Assembly: GCA_017449065.1 (NCBI GenBank)
Contig: JAFSKF010000011.1
Location: 1 to 45,657 of the forward strand
DNA length: 45,657 bases
Origin: Bacteroidales bacterium
GTDB lineage: Bacteria; Bacteroidota; Bacteroidia; Bacteroidales; UBA3663
Direction of reading: 5' to 3'
Part shown: positions 16,916-25,076 of the stretch, one piece after another
Position numbering within the stretch: the stretch's first letter is position 1
Layout of the letters: each line of letters opens with the position of its first letter
Program-made: the position numbers and the translations under genes
The notes under the pieces: generated by a model
The model's input: only the letters and a program-made list of their open reading frames with translations
Told to the model about the DNA's origin: nothing
Database searches by the model: none

Positions 16916-17928
16916 AGCTCGAATGTTGATTTGTGGGGGAACTTCGCTTCAAACGCACGATGCAGGAATGTGCGACACTCGTCGAAGTCCTCATCTTGCA
17001 CTTGTGTTGTATCGTTCAGGCAGAGGGAGTGAATCTTCTTTGAACGAAGGGCGGCACCTATCTGCTTCAACGACTTTACGTTGATGGTCATATACCTGCC
17101 AAAATTGTTACGCACAGGATGGAACCTGTTGGTGGCAAACTGCCAAAAGCGAACGATGTAGGGGTTAAAGCTCACGTCCTGCCGGAATTGCGAGCAGGTG
17201 CGCTTGCACATATCAGGCTCTTGCTCCCAAATCTCATCGAACACGGACCGAAGCATAGGCTGTTCGAGATGGCGTAGCGCGAAAGCCACGAACTGCTGCT
17301 TACCGAGAAACATCAGCGACGGGACAAAAAACTTTCCCCAAAGATGTGGGCCGTACCATTTCCAGGGTGCCTGCCTGACAGTGCGCTGGCGGTTGAAGTG
17401 ATAGTTCAATACGCCCACATTGCAAAACACCTGAATCTTGTTGCTGAAGAGTCCACGCGGATTATACGTGGGTGTCTCATATTTCTCTGCGTTACAGTCG
17501 CAGGGCAGACTGTTTCGGAAATACCACGTAGGTTCTGTAGGCTGGTTGATATAGAAATCGTCGTTGAAATAGACGAAATGTTCCGACAGTCCGGGTATGC
17601 GCCCTAAGCACATCTCAATGGCACATGAGTTAAAAGTGGGCAGGTATTCCGCAGGCATGAAATCGTTATGGCTTACCAACACCAGTTTGGGATGGTTGCG
17701 GTTGATCCAGTCTGGAAACTTACCGTTGGTCACCAGAAACACCTTGTGTACCCATGGGGCATACTGTTCCACCGCCCTGAACCAGTAGCGAAACAAGTCC
17801 CAGTTGCGGAATCGCCCTTTGTCCTCAGCATGAGGCCCGGGACGCAGTTGAGTGTATTGTTGTTGCCACTCAGGGTCGTTGCTATCGAGCCATGTGACTA
17901 CAAAATCTATTTTCTCATTGTTCCCCAT
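16912..17928 (-). CDS. Stealth-family sugar-phosphate transferase
   Basis: A 338-residue Stealth protein. Conserved regions are readable: CR1 KIDFVVTWLDSNDPEW at the start, CR2 NWDLFRYWFRAVEQYAPWV with VFLVTNGKFPDW, SHNDFMPAEYLPTFNS and HFVYFNDDFYINQP, and CR3/CR4-like segments after about residue 180. Characterised members transfer hexose-1-phosphate (for example GlcNAc-1-P transferases of capsule synthesis), giving phosphodiester links and a negative charge. Overlaps wzy by 22 bp and the MurB-like gene by 4 bp. Confidence 0.88.
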   Translation of the reverse strand: MGNNEKIDFVVTWLDSNDPEWQQQYTQLRPGPHAEDKGRFRNWDLFRYWFRAVEQYAPWVHKVFLVTNGKFPDWINRNHPKLVLVSHNDFMPAEYLPTFNSCAIEMCLGRIPGLSEHFVYFNDDFYINQPTEPTWYFRNSLPCDCNAEKYETPTYNPRGLFSNKIQVFCNVGVLNYHFNRQRTVRQAPWKWYGPHLWGKFFVPSLMFLGKQQFVAFALRHLEQPMLRSVFDEIWEQEPDMCKRTCSQFRQDVSFNPYIVRFWQFATNRFHPVRNNFGRYMTINVKSLKQIGAALRSKKIHSLCLNDTTQVQDEDFDECRTFLHRAFEAKFPHKSTFEL

Positions 17929-19121
17929 ATTGTTATTTGATTATCGTAATATTCTATAATGTCGATGATAGGTATAGCCATAAACGCTATGATAAAATAA
18001 GGTGGCATAACATCACTGCGCTGATAGAAAGACAGCCAGTAAGCTATCAGGAAACCATAATCTTTGAGGTCAGGTTTTCTCCTTAGTCTGCGCAGAAAGA
18101 CCTTATTGAAAGTAATGAACAGAACTGCCAGTGCCAAAAAACCATATTGGAATATCCATTTCTTTGCTCCGGCATTGCCTCCACTGCTTTCCATTTCGAT
18201 TTGTTTTGGAAGATTGTTAAATCCGACTCCGAGCCACAATTGTCCATCTTCAAACGCACGGTAAAAGTATTTGTCAAAAACTTCTGTCGTTCTGTTATCG
18301 ATATCTTCTATGTCTTCCACTTCTCCATCAGCTACAATTCTCTGAATTATCATTTCTTCAAAGCGGTCGTATGCAACATAGATGGTTGCCCCTATGACCG
18401 CGATTCCGATAATCATTCTCTTTAGGCTAACACGAAAATGCGTTACAAGGAATACGCCAAGCAGAGCGTAGAAAGCGAGGGAGAAAGAAATGATGCCACT
18501 GACGACGAAGACAATGAAAGGAACGCGCAGCGACCGTACCCTCCAAGTGAGGAAGATTAGCATACCGCACAATGTTCCTATGCGACCTGGCTCATCTGCA
18601 ATACTTCGGAAACGAGACTCTCCATAGTCTGTACCAATCAGGTTGAATATAAGATTTGTAAAATGTGTCTCCCTGACCGTCGTCACACGTGTCGTCTGAC
18701 CCAACACAACACCCCAGCCTGTTGTCTCGTAAACAATATATTCCACTATAGAACATACAAGCAGCATGGCCAGTATCCAGATAAAGCTCTTGATGATGCG
18801 AACTTGCAGCTCATAACCGATTCTAAGGAAGAATACGGCATACAACAAACAGAATAATTGCAGAAGTATTGGTGGATATAAATTGAAAAGGGTGGAAATG
18901 GAGTAGATAGCCAGCATTCCCCATAAAAAGATAGAGGATTCTCTACTTCTTTCTTTTGACAGCATTCCTTTGTTAGGGGTCACGAAGAATATTACCAAAA
19001 ACAGGAGAAAACAAATAGTGGTGGTACCTTGCATCTTGGGAATGTAGAAGTTGGCTATAAACGTATGTATAGCCATAAAGGCAAAAGCCCATACCAATAT
19101 GTTGGCCCTTTTCTCCCCCAT
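17907..19121 (-). CDS. wzy: Wzy-like O-antigen/capsule polymerase
   Basis: A 404-residue polytopic inner-membrane protein with about 10-12 hydrophobic segments and a large periplasmic loop in the C-terminal half (about 250-320, containing DDIDNRTTEVFDKYFYRAF and WLGVGFNNLP), the layout of Wzy polymerases. Sequence is poorly conserved in this family, so the call rests on topology, the WLGVGFN motif and context between flippase and transferase genes. Confidence 0.8.
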   Translation of the reverse strand: MGEKRANILVWAFAFMAIHTFIANFYIPKMQGTTTICFLLFLVIFFVTPNKGMLSKERSRESSIFLWGMLAIYSISTLFNLYPPILLQLFCLLYAVFFLRIGYELQVRIIKSFIWILAMLLVCSIVEYIVYETTGWGVVLGQTTRVTTVRETHFTNLIFNLIGTDYGESRFRSIADEPGRIGTLCGMLIFLTWRVRSLRVPFIVFVVSGIISFSLAFYALLGVFLVTHFRVSLKRMIIGIAVIGATIYVAYDRFEEMIIQRIVADGEVEDIEDIDNRTTEVFDKYFYRAFEDGQLWLGVGFNNLPKQIEMESSGGNAGAKKWIFQYGFLALAVLFITFNKVFLRRLRRKPDLKDYGFLIAYWLSFYQRSDVMPPYFIIAFMAIPIIDIIEYYDNQITIWGTMRK

Positions 19122-19128
19122 CTTGCTG

Positions 19129-20274
19129 TTACTTTTCTGTCTGACCGGTTATGAATTGCAAAGAGTTCTGGCGCATTGAGGCAAGGCGTTCACCCACGAC
19201 ATCGTAGTCGATGCTGCTGATTTTATCTAAAAGCTCGGTGGAGGCAACGACGCGGTCGTCCATTCCGAGGGAACTTAATAGACCCTCAACCCGCTCAGAA
19301 CGACGTGACTTGAGCGCATAGCAGTCTTTTTGGAATACAATCGACAGTGCAATGGCATGGAACGAGTTTGCCACGATGCAACGGGCATACTTGATATAGC
19401 CTAAAAATTCTTCTGGCGACATAGCTTCCCTCAGGGTGACCAGTTTGTCTCGGCGGCTCTTCAGCTGTGGCTTGGCCTGCCCCCTAATGACAGCAGAGCA
19501 GCCTAACTGGTTTGCTAATCGTCGGGCAAATAGGCTGGCCGCCGGGTCGTCGATGACGTTAAACAGGAATACATAGTCCTGCTCTGCCGGGCGAACGGCT
19601 ATTTTATCAAAAACTGTGGCATCCACCAACAACGTGGGGTCGAGGCAGACAGTAGCAGACACCCCGCAGTGTTCTTGAAGTGCCAGAGAGAGACTCTTTT
19701 CGCGCACCGAGACAGCATCGAACGCCTTGATGCGCTGTGCCACCTCGTCCCAGCCTGACTTCACCACCGTCTTGATATCTGTGAGATCTGTGTGACTATT
19801 GTCCAACTCGCTGGTCTCACCTATGCTGGCAGCATAGGATACGAAGCGCGCGCCATGTTTCTCAAACTGCCCCCAGAACACAGGATCGAAGCCTCGGCAC
19901 AGCTTGGGACTCCATATCTGGTCGCTGCCAAAGAGTATGCAGCCATAGCCTGTGGGGATATCTGCAGAAGTAGTAGCCCGGAGCGAAAGGTGCAGCTGAC
20001 CGGTCATGAATTGATGGAACACGCGAATGGTTTTTCGCCAAGCGGGCCACACCAACAGCCTGATGATAAAATATTTCAAAAAAGCGACAAAGCCCCGACG
20101 GCGTAACTCCGTTTTACTGAGGAACTTTTTCTGCTCTTCGATGAACGGAGCCCTGTAGTCAATAACTTCCACATCATGACCTTTCGCCTGCAAATAGTGC
20201 TGCAACGCATAGCACTGGAGCACGGCTCCATAGTTCAGCGCGTTGTGGAATGTAAGTATGCCTATCTTCATCAT
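19129..20274 (-). CDS. Polysaccharide pyruvyl transferase family protein (copy 1)
   Basis: A 381-residue paralogue of the gene at 14832-15956. Same opening (MKIGILTFHNALNYGAVLQ), GCILFGSDQIWSP, SYAASIGETSE, AVSVREKSL, DPTLLVDA and ANSFHAIALSIVFQKDCYAL. It probably adds ketal pyruvate, or another group, to a sugar of the repeat unit. The two paralogues differ clearly along their length, so they probably act on different residues or linkages. Confidence 0.85.
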   Translation of the reverse strand: MMKIGILTFHNALNYGAVLQCYALQHYLQAKGHDVEVIDYRAPFIEEQKKFLSKTELRRRGFVAFLKYFIIRLLVWPAWRKTIRVFHQFMTGQLHLSLRATTSADIPTGYGCILFGSDQIWSPKLCRGFDPVFWGQFEKHGARFVSYAASIGETSELDNSHTDLTDIKTVVKSGWDEVAQRIKAFDAVSVREKSLSLALQEHCGVSATVCLDPTLLVDATVFDKIAVRPAEQDYVFLFNVIDDPAASLFARRLANQLGCSAVIRGQAKPQLKSRRDKLVTLREAMSPEEFLGYIKYARCIVANSFHAIALSIVFQKDCYALKSRRSERVEGLLSSLGMDDRVVASTELLDKISSIDYDVVGERLASMRQNSLQFITGQTEK

Positions 20275-20281
20275 TCAAATA

Positions 20282-20992
20282 TTAATTATCAATAGAGTAA
20301 TCATCAATTCTGTCATGACCAAAGTCTCTCATCACGTTTCTTGTAAGGACTTTTAACGGATTACCGCCATGAACACAATAAGATTCATATTTACCACTTC
20401 TTGTCAGAATGCTTCGTGCTCCGAAGATACAACGTTCAGGAGTGGTAACTCCTGGCATGACGTAGCACTGCAGGCCAAGCCAGTTGTAGTTGCCTATCGT
20501 AATTGGACCGAAAGCCTTCTTCTGCTCTTTTCGTTCCATATCTACCAACGGATGGAAATTCGTGTCAAGAATGATACATTCCCACCCAACGCTGACGGTC
20601 TTGCCAAAAGTGATGCCACAATTGGCCACAAGCTTCATGCCGCCTTTATTTCTGAAATCATCTCCGAAAACAATTTTACCTTGCTTACCACAGACAATAT
20701 ATGCGTCGTTGCCAATCGTGCAGGTGCCTTTGAACACAATCTTTCCTTCATTCTTGATGGTAACACCCGTGTCGGGATAGACCGCACAGCGGAAGAATCC
20801 CATGCGTATCATGCCAAAACGAACGTTAGGACAGTCGATGACGAACCGTCCCTTCTGACTCAGATACTTGGGCTTATAAACCAATATGGGTAACTTCACT
20901 GCCTGACGCCATGGCAGGTGGCGCAGACAGAAAGGAATGGAGGCCAGAATAGACCTCAACATGATCAACTTGTTTCGGAAAAATTTACTCAT
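20282..20992 (-). CDS. Hexapeptide-repeat acyltransferase
   Basis: A 236-residue beta-helix acyltransferase. The N-terminal ~75 residues are basic and helical; hexapeptide turns run about 80-215 (VTIKNEGKIVFKGTCTIGND, KIVFGDDFRNKGG, CGITFGKTVSVGWECII, ITIGNYNWLGLQCYV). The candidate catalytic His is in DTNFHPLV. The late segment ends in HGGNPLKVLTR. Likely acetylates a sugar of this polysaccharide. Its stop overlaps the flippase end region by 4 bp. Confidence 0.83.
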   Translation of the reverse strand: MSKFFRNKLIMLRSILASIPFCLRHLPWRQAVKLPILVYKPKYLSQKGRFVIDCPNVRFGMIRMGFFRCAVYPDTGVTIKNEGKIVFKGTCTIGNDAYIVCGKQGKIVFGDDFRNKGGMKLVANCGITFGKTVSVGWECIILDTNFHPLVDMERKEQKKAFGPITIGNYNWLGLQCYVMPGVTTPERCIFGARSILTRSGKYESYCVHGGNPLKVLTRNVMRDFGHDRIDDYSIDN

Positions 20993-22632
20993 CGTTTCTT
21001 TTTTCTAATCATTTTTATAATGGCCTTCACATCACTCCTGCTGAATGCCACAAACAGATAGACCACCACGACCAACAAGGCTGCAAGCGCAGAGAAGACG
21101 ATGAAAGCCAACAGGCTGTCGGCTCTGTTATAGGCTGTCATATAGAGGATAAAGGCTATCAGTAGCGAGGCCGTGACAAGCCTGGCAAACATCAGCAGAT
21201 AGCACGAAAAGGAAAAACCAAGCATTGAGCGCAGCAGCCAGGCGCGTATCAGGGCCGTCACTATTGAGAGCAGGATGGATATCATCATCGTAGCCTGCGG
21301 GGCTGCTCCCAACAGCAGGGCTGTATATGAGAGCGGCAGGTTCAGCATGATAAGTGTGCCCACTATGAGTTGGTATCTGCGTATCTTGCCTGTGGCCAAT
21401 GCGGCAGCAATGGTAGGGCCATTGGTGCAGTCTATCAGGCCGTTGACCAACACTAATTGGGTGAATAAGACGGTGTATTCTGGCACCTCCTTCAGCCATA
21501 CGCCCAAGAGGTAAGGCGTATTGGCAAGAATTGGGAACACCAGCAGCGACGTGAGCAGCGATGACATCACCGTGCTGCGCAACACGAGCTTCTGCATGGC
21601 CTCATACTCACCTGCTGCATAAGTCTTGTATATCTGAGGCTTTACGGCCGTGAAGAAGTTGCCTGAGAAATGTGACACCGCATGATAGATCTGGAAGGCC
21701 ACGGCACGGGCGGCATTCACTATCGGGTTGAAAAACAGGTTGAGCAAGATGTTGATGCCGTGACTGCGCACTGCCATGGCAAGGGTTCCGTAAAAATGCC
21801 AACCGGAGAAACCGAGGAGTTCCCTGATGTCCTTGAGATTCCAGTAAAAATGAAACCGTGACTCTGCGAAATGCCGCCGGTCATAAATCACGTAGGCAGA
21901 GGCGATGCACAATGAAACAAGGAACGTCAGAATGCTATAAACAATCAGGCGATCCCACGTGGCGAGGCTCAGCAGATAGACCACGGCGAGACTGAGCAGA
22001 GCCTCTACGATGCTGATGTAGGCAAAGGCGCTCATCTTCTCATGAGCCACAATCAGTGCATTGTAGGGAATAGAGAAAAACTTGACACAGAAGGCCAGTA
22101 TGGAGAACTGATAGACTACGTTGGCTGCCGTCATGCGCTCTGCAGGAATGGTCATCTGGGTATTGACGAACCAAAGACCCACAGTCTCAGCCAGAACCAC
22201 AGCGCACAAAATGAGCAACGAGAAGGCTGTAATGTTGATACTCATCCATTGCCCCAACCTCTTCAGGTCGCCCTTTGACAGTTCGATGGAGAAATAGCGC
22301 TGAGAAGAGGTGGTCAGCGTACTCTCAACAAACGAGAGCATGGCCACTACGCCGCCTACGACATTATAAATGCCATAGTTTACACTTCCCAATAAGTCGA
22401 GGGTAACACGTACCGTATAGAGACGCACAGCCATCACCACCAGCATTCTGATATAAAGCATCAGGGTGTTACTGGCTATGCGGCGATATGATGTTTTCTG
22501 CTGATCCTTTATAACGCAAGTTGGGGAGGGGCCATTATCTACCCCCCCCAGCTCAGGTATTTTTACGTTGCTTTCGCCTGTGCTTCTGACCTCGTCGTCT
22601 GTCAGCAGGCATTGTCTCTCTGTGTCTGTCAT
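20989..22632 (-). CDS. wzx: Wzx-like polysaccharide flippase, N-terminal extension with G8 tract
   Basis: Predicted to flip undecaprenyl-linked repeat units across the inner membrane; about 12-14 hydrophobic helices from residue 57 on, beginning SNTLMLYIRMLVVMAVRLYT, with the family segment GSVNYGIYNVVGGVV. The first about 48 residues (MTDTERQC...) are not part of the family core. They are encoded by a 24-bp sequence repeated upstream of the ATPase gene plus a GC-rich hairpin-forming stretch with eight G in a row (coding strand, 22549-22542). Gain or loss of one G brings a stop within three codons. The start is uncertain; no better ATG lies between 22632 and residue 58. Confidence 0.85.
   Translation of the reverse strand: MTDTERQCLLTDDEVRSTGESNVKIPELGGVDNGPSPTCVIKDQQKTSYRRIASNTLMLYIRMLVVMAVRLYTVRVTLDLLGSVNYGIYNVVGGVVAMLSFVESTLTTSSQRYFSIELSKGDLKRLGQWMSINITAFSLLILCAVVLAETVGLWFVNTQMTIPAERMTAANVVYQFSILAFCVKFFSIPYNALIVAHEKMSAFAYISIVEALLSLAVVYLLSLATWDRLIVYSILTFLVSLCIASAYVIYDRRHFAESRFHFYWNLKDIRELLGFSGWHFYGTLAMAVRSHGINILLNLFFNPIVNAARAVAFQIYHAVSHFSGNFFTAVKPQIYKTYAAGEYEAMQKLVLRSTVMSSLLTSLLVFPILANTPYLLGVWLKEVPEYTVLFTQLVLVNGLIDCTNGPTIAAALATGKIRRYQLIVGTLIMLNLPLSYTALLLGAAPQATMMISILLSIVTALIRAWLLRSMLGFSFSCYLLMFARLVTASLLIAFILYMTAYNRADSLLAFIVFSALAALLVVVVYLFVAFSRSDVKAIIKMIRKKKR
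22609..22632 (-). repeat. 24-bp leader repeat, copy at wzx start
   Basis: Identical over 24 bp to 24334-24357. On the minus strand both copies begin with ATG and encode MTDTERQC. The flanking upstream sequence (TAAGTTTG...CGTCAAA...AAAG) is also similar between the two copies, so a promoter-leader segment has been duplicated. Confidence 0.9.
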
Positions 22633-22659
22633 ACTTTGTCTTTACATAGATTTGACGTG

Positions 22660-22667
22660 CAAACTTA
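22660..22667 (-). promoter_or_regulatory. Candidate -7 element upstream of wzx
   Basis: TAAGTTTG on the minus strand fits the Bacteroidetes -7 consensus TAnnTTTG and lies 27 bp before the wzx ATG. No TTTG is seen at 19-21 bp upstream, so promoter strength is doubtful. It may mark the start of the 18-gene operon. Confidence 0.4.
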
Positions 22668-22720
22668 CAAAAAAATATTAAGAAAGTATGTTTTCCAAAT
22701 ACCAATTACATTTAACCATC

Positions 22721-24310
22721 TCAACCTATAACCCAGTCTTCAGGCACCCGTTTCTCGGCATCGAACTTTACTCCGACCTTCACCACACGCCGGCCGTCAG
22801 CCTCGTAAGGGATGGCATATCCGTGACTGTCTATCTGCTCCAAGGCATGCTGTGCCGTATCGTGCACCTTCAGTTCGAATACATAGACGGCATCGGGCAT
22901 CCAGACCACCATGTCGGCACGGCCGCCGGCACACTTGACCTGTGTCTTGGCATAGACATTGAGCATCGAGAAAATCAGGTAGAATGTGTATTCGAAGAAA
23001 CCCTCTGCTGTAGCAATGTCCTTGAGTTTCTCCTTGAAGCCCTCCACATAGGGCACGCCGGCCAGATAGGATTTCATGTGTTGCATAGCCAAATTGACAT
23101 CGCCTTGCTTCAGGGCTTTCCAAAACTTGGCCGCAAAGCCCATCTGCACATCGGCATCATTCAGCCCTGCATAGAAGGGCAGCAAACCCCGAACATAACC
23201 GATGCGAACCTCCTGATTGGGAATAGACAGGGTATAAGACTCCAACTCACGGTCGTAGTCCTTGATGGTGAGGTAGCCGCTCTGGTAGAGCAGGGGCAGT
23301 GCGTCTTTCATGTTCTCCGTCGGCTGGTCGAAGGCCGAGGACGGCACCTCCAGCCTGTCGAGTGACATGATGTCGGTATTGTAGTGCTGCATCTGGCGGA
23401 TGAGGAACGTGGGCGTACCAGAGGCAAACCAATAGTTGCTGAGTTTCTGGTCGCCAAAAGCATTCAGCAGGCTATAGGGATTATAGATGTCGTCGGATAC
23501 CTCTGAGAAATGGTAACCGTCGTATCGCAACTTAATTCGCTGGAACATCTCTTCGGGACTATACCCCAAATGGTTGGCCATAGCCTGAATATCCTCGGCA
23601 AAGACACTCCTTACCTCTTGCTCCGTGATGCCGCAGATGGCTGAGAAACGGGGAAGCATCGTCACATTTTTCAGGTTGTTGATGGTGGAAAAGATACTGA
23701 GTTGAGAGAACTTCGTAATGCCCGTGATGAAGCAGAACTTAATCATCGCCTCACTGGATTTTAGCGGTTGATAGAATTCCTGCATGACTGTGCGCATTCC
23801 GTCGAGAACAGCATCTGCATGCAACACCTCGAGTAGCGGGGCATCATATTCGTCGATAATCACAGCCACTTGTTTGCCTGTCTGCCGGTTTGCACGCTTT
23901 ATGATGCCCGCCAACAGACCACCTGGTGTGATCTCTGATTCTTTTCTGCCATATTGTTCAGCCAAATCATCCAGCAGCAACATCAGCTTTGCTTTCAGTG
24001 CTTCTGCCGTACCTTGTCCTTTGGCAGTGCTCAAGTCTAGATGTATCACGGGGTAGCTCTCCCACTCCTCCTCGTAGTCCATGATTTTCAAGCCCTCGAA
24101 GAAATCACGCTCTCCACGGAAGTAGGATGCCAGCGTGGTGGTGAGCAGCGACTTGCCAAAGCGGCGCGGCCGGCTCAGGAAGATATATTTGGCATAATGG
24201 GCAAGTTGCCATACAAGGTCGGTCTTGTCAACATATATATATCCGCCTCGGATAATCTCCGAGAACGTCTGGATTCCTATGGGATAGCGTCTATTCTGCA
24301 TTGTCGTCAT
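22721..24310 (-). CDS. AAA-ATPase-like protein with PD-(D/E)XK domain (DUF1703 family)
   Basis: A 529-residue member of a large, often multi-copy Bacteroidetes family (AAA-ATPase-like plus PD-(D/E)XK nuclease superfamily). N-terminal YPIGIQTFSEIIRGGYIYVDKT, nucleotide-binding SRPRRFGKSLLTTTL (46-60), Walker-B-like VAVIIDEYDAPLL, and a C-terminal nuclease-like core with VFELKVHDTAQHALEQI. The biological role is not established; links to mobile DNA or defence are speculative. Translation may be coupled to a 16-codon upstream ORF through an ATGA overlap. Initiation at Met4 (MQNRRYPIG) is also plausible. Confidence 0.85.
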   Translation of the reverse strand: MTTMQNRRYPIGIQTFSEIIRGGYIYVDKTDLVWQLAHYAKYIFLSRPRRFGKSLLTTTLASYFRGERDFFEGLKIMDYEEEWESYPVIHLDLSTAKGQGTAEALKAKLMLLLDDLAEQYGRKESEITPGGLLAGIIKRANRQTGKQVAVIIDEYDAPLLEVLHADAVLDGMRTVMQEFYQPLKSSEAMIKFCFITGITKFSQLSIFSTINNLKNVTMLPRFSAICGITEQEVRSVFAEDIQAMANHLGYSPEEMFQRIKLRYDGYHFSEVSDDIYNPYSLLNAFGDQKLSNYWFASGTPTFLIRQMQHYNTDIMSLDRLEVPSSAFDQPTENMKDALPLLYQSGYLTIKDYDRELESYTLSIPNQEVRIGYVRGLLPFYAGLNDADVQMGFAAKFWKALKQGDVNLAMQHMKSYLAGVPYVEGFKEKLKDIATAEGFFEYTFYLIFSMLNVYAKTQVKCAGGRADMVVWMPDAVYVFELKVHDTAQHALEQIDSHGYAIPYEADGRRVVKVGVKFDAEKRVPEDWVIG

Positions 24311-24357
24311 GATGTTGTCTTTTTAAACCGCAAGCATTGTCTCTCTGTGTCTGTCAT
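24307..24357 (-). CDS. 16-codon upstream ORF overlapping the ATPase start
   Basis: Minus strand ATG at 24357 encodes MTDTERQCLRFKKTTS and stops with TGA at 24309-24307, overlapping the ATPase ATG (24310-24308) as ATGA. Its first eight codons are identical to those of the wzx reading frame. It could be a leader cistron coupling translation, or a relic of a duplicated 5' end. Confidence 0.4.
   Translation of the reverse strand: MTDTERQCLRFKKTTS
24334..24357 (-). repeat. 24-bp leader repeat, copy upstream of ATPase gene
   Basis: Exact direct repeat of 22609-22632 in the same orientation, 1725 bp away. Preceded on the minus strand by TAACTTTG at 24393-24386, equivalent to the TAAGTTTG before the wzx copy. 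Confidence 0.9.
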
Positions 24358-24900
24358 TTTTTGACTTTCCAATGTTTTGACGCGGCAAAGTTACAAAAAA
24401 TCTGAGAAAATCTCGCGAAATTTTGCGCAAATTTACACAATTTTCCGAAAAAAAGTGCCAAAATATCCCCCCCCGAGCATTTTTTTGTAAATTTTGTAAC
24501 ATTATTGTAAATTCTGAGAGTCCGTTTGCCCCCGACTTGGCAGTTTTGACAGTGTTTTTGCCAAGAGAACTCGAAAAACTTCATGAAATCTATCCTGTTT
24601 AAAATCTGATTTCCTCCATCCTTCACAAGCCTTTCCCATACCTTAGCCAAGTCTTTACACCAACCCTTGTCCGGTACTTCTTCAGTATATGTTCGGTATA
24701 TGCTCGCTATTTGTTCGGTTCAGAGCGAACATATACCGAAGAAGTACCGGACATATACCGAACAAGGATGCCGACAAAGAGCCGACAATGCTATGGGAAA
24801 GACTTGGGAAATCGGAGAAGGATTGAAAAGAGGATACAGATATGCTAAGTCTTCCCCAGAAAATGACATTGCGAAAAACTACAAAAAAACGAAAACACGC
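24358..24900. other. Gene-free stretch with palindromic repeat DNA
   Basis: No convincing gene. The left part (24358-24560) is AT-rich with a run of eight C at about 24469-24476. The middle carries a large palindrome (24671-24750). Wider flanks are also related in inverted orientation: a CTATGGGAAAGACTTGGG-type sequence at 24790-24808 matches the reverse complement of about 24630-24655. Short ORFs on either strand here look like by-products of the inverted symmetry. Confidence 0.6.
24671..24750. repeat. Large inverted repeat, 25-bp arms, 30-bp loop
   Basis: Left arm 24671-24695 (starting CCGGTACTTCTTC) and right arm 24726-24750 (ending GAAGAAGTACCGG) match at 24 of 25 positions. Internal motifs of the TGTTCGGTATAT type recur four or five times in 24670-24770. 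Resembles a dispersed intergenic repeat. No open reading frame with a known domain is attached. Confidence 0.85.
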
Positions 24901-24907
24901 TAAAACT

Positions 24908-24955
24908 AAAAAAAGTCAGCCGCTTTCGATTTTTTTTGAAAACGGCTGACTTTTT
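24908..24955. terminator. Bidirectional intrinsic terminator
   Basis: Stem AAAAAGTCAGCCG (24910-24922) pairs with CGGCTGACTTTTT (24943-24955), with a further TTTC/GAAA pairing inside the loop. A-run on the left and T-run on the right allow termination in both directions. It separates the repeat stretch from the SDR gene. Confidence 0.75.
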
Positions 24956-24986
24956 GGGGCTATTATTTGAAATATTTGCAGATTTA

Positions 24987-25018
24987 TTTGGACAGATTTC
25001 CGCAAACGGCTATATTTG
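24987..25018 (+). promoter_or_regulatory. Promoter of the SDR gene
   Basis: TTTG at 24987-24990, a 20-bp spacer, then TATATTTG at 25011-25018: a full match to the Bacteroidetes primary-sigma promoter. It lies about 60 bp before the chosen ATG at 25077 and so supports that start. Confidence 0.8.
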
Positions 25019-25076
25019 CACTGCAAAAACGGTCGAACATTCCGACTTTGTTTGCATCGAACATAAAACAGGAACT

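Noticed and set aside
22721..24310. ATPase gene as a transposase or integrase
   Set aside because: The domain order is AAA-ATPase-like plus PD-(D/E)XK; no DDE, tyrosine or serine recombinase motif is present.
24354..24650. 98-codon minus-strand ORF upstream of the ATPase gene
   Set aside because: AT-rich, contains a C8/G8 tract, no known domain, and its start region resembles the inverted copy of another non-coding segment at 24790-24860; better explained as repeat DNA.
24667..24903. 78-codon plus-strand ORF across the palindrome
   Set aside because: Runs straight through the 25-bp inverted repeat and shows no domain; a by-product of repeat sequence.
24936..25076. 47-codon N-terminal extension of the SDR gene
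   Set aside because: It would begin inside the terminator and cross the promoter; the cofactor loop begins only at the later ATG.
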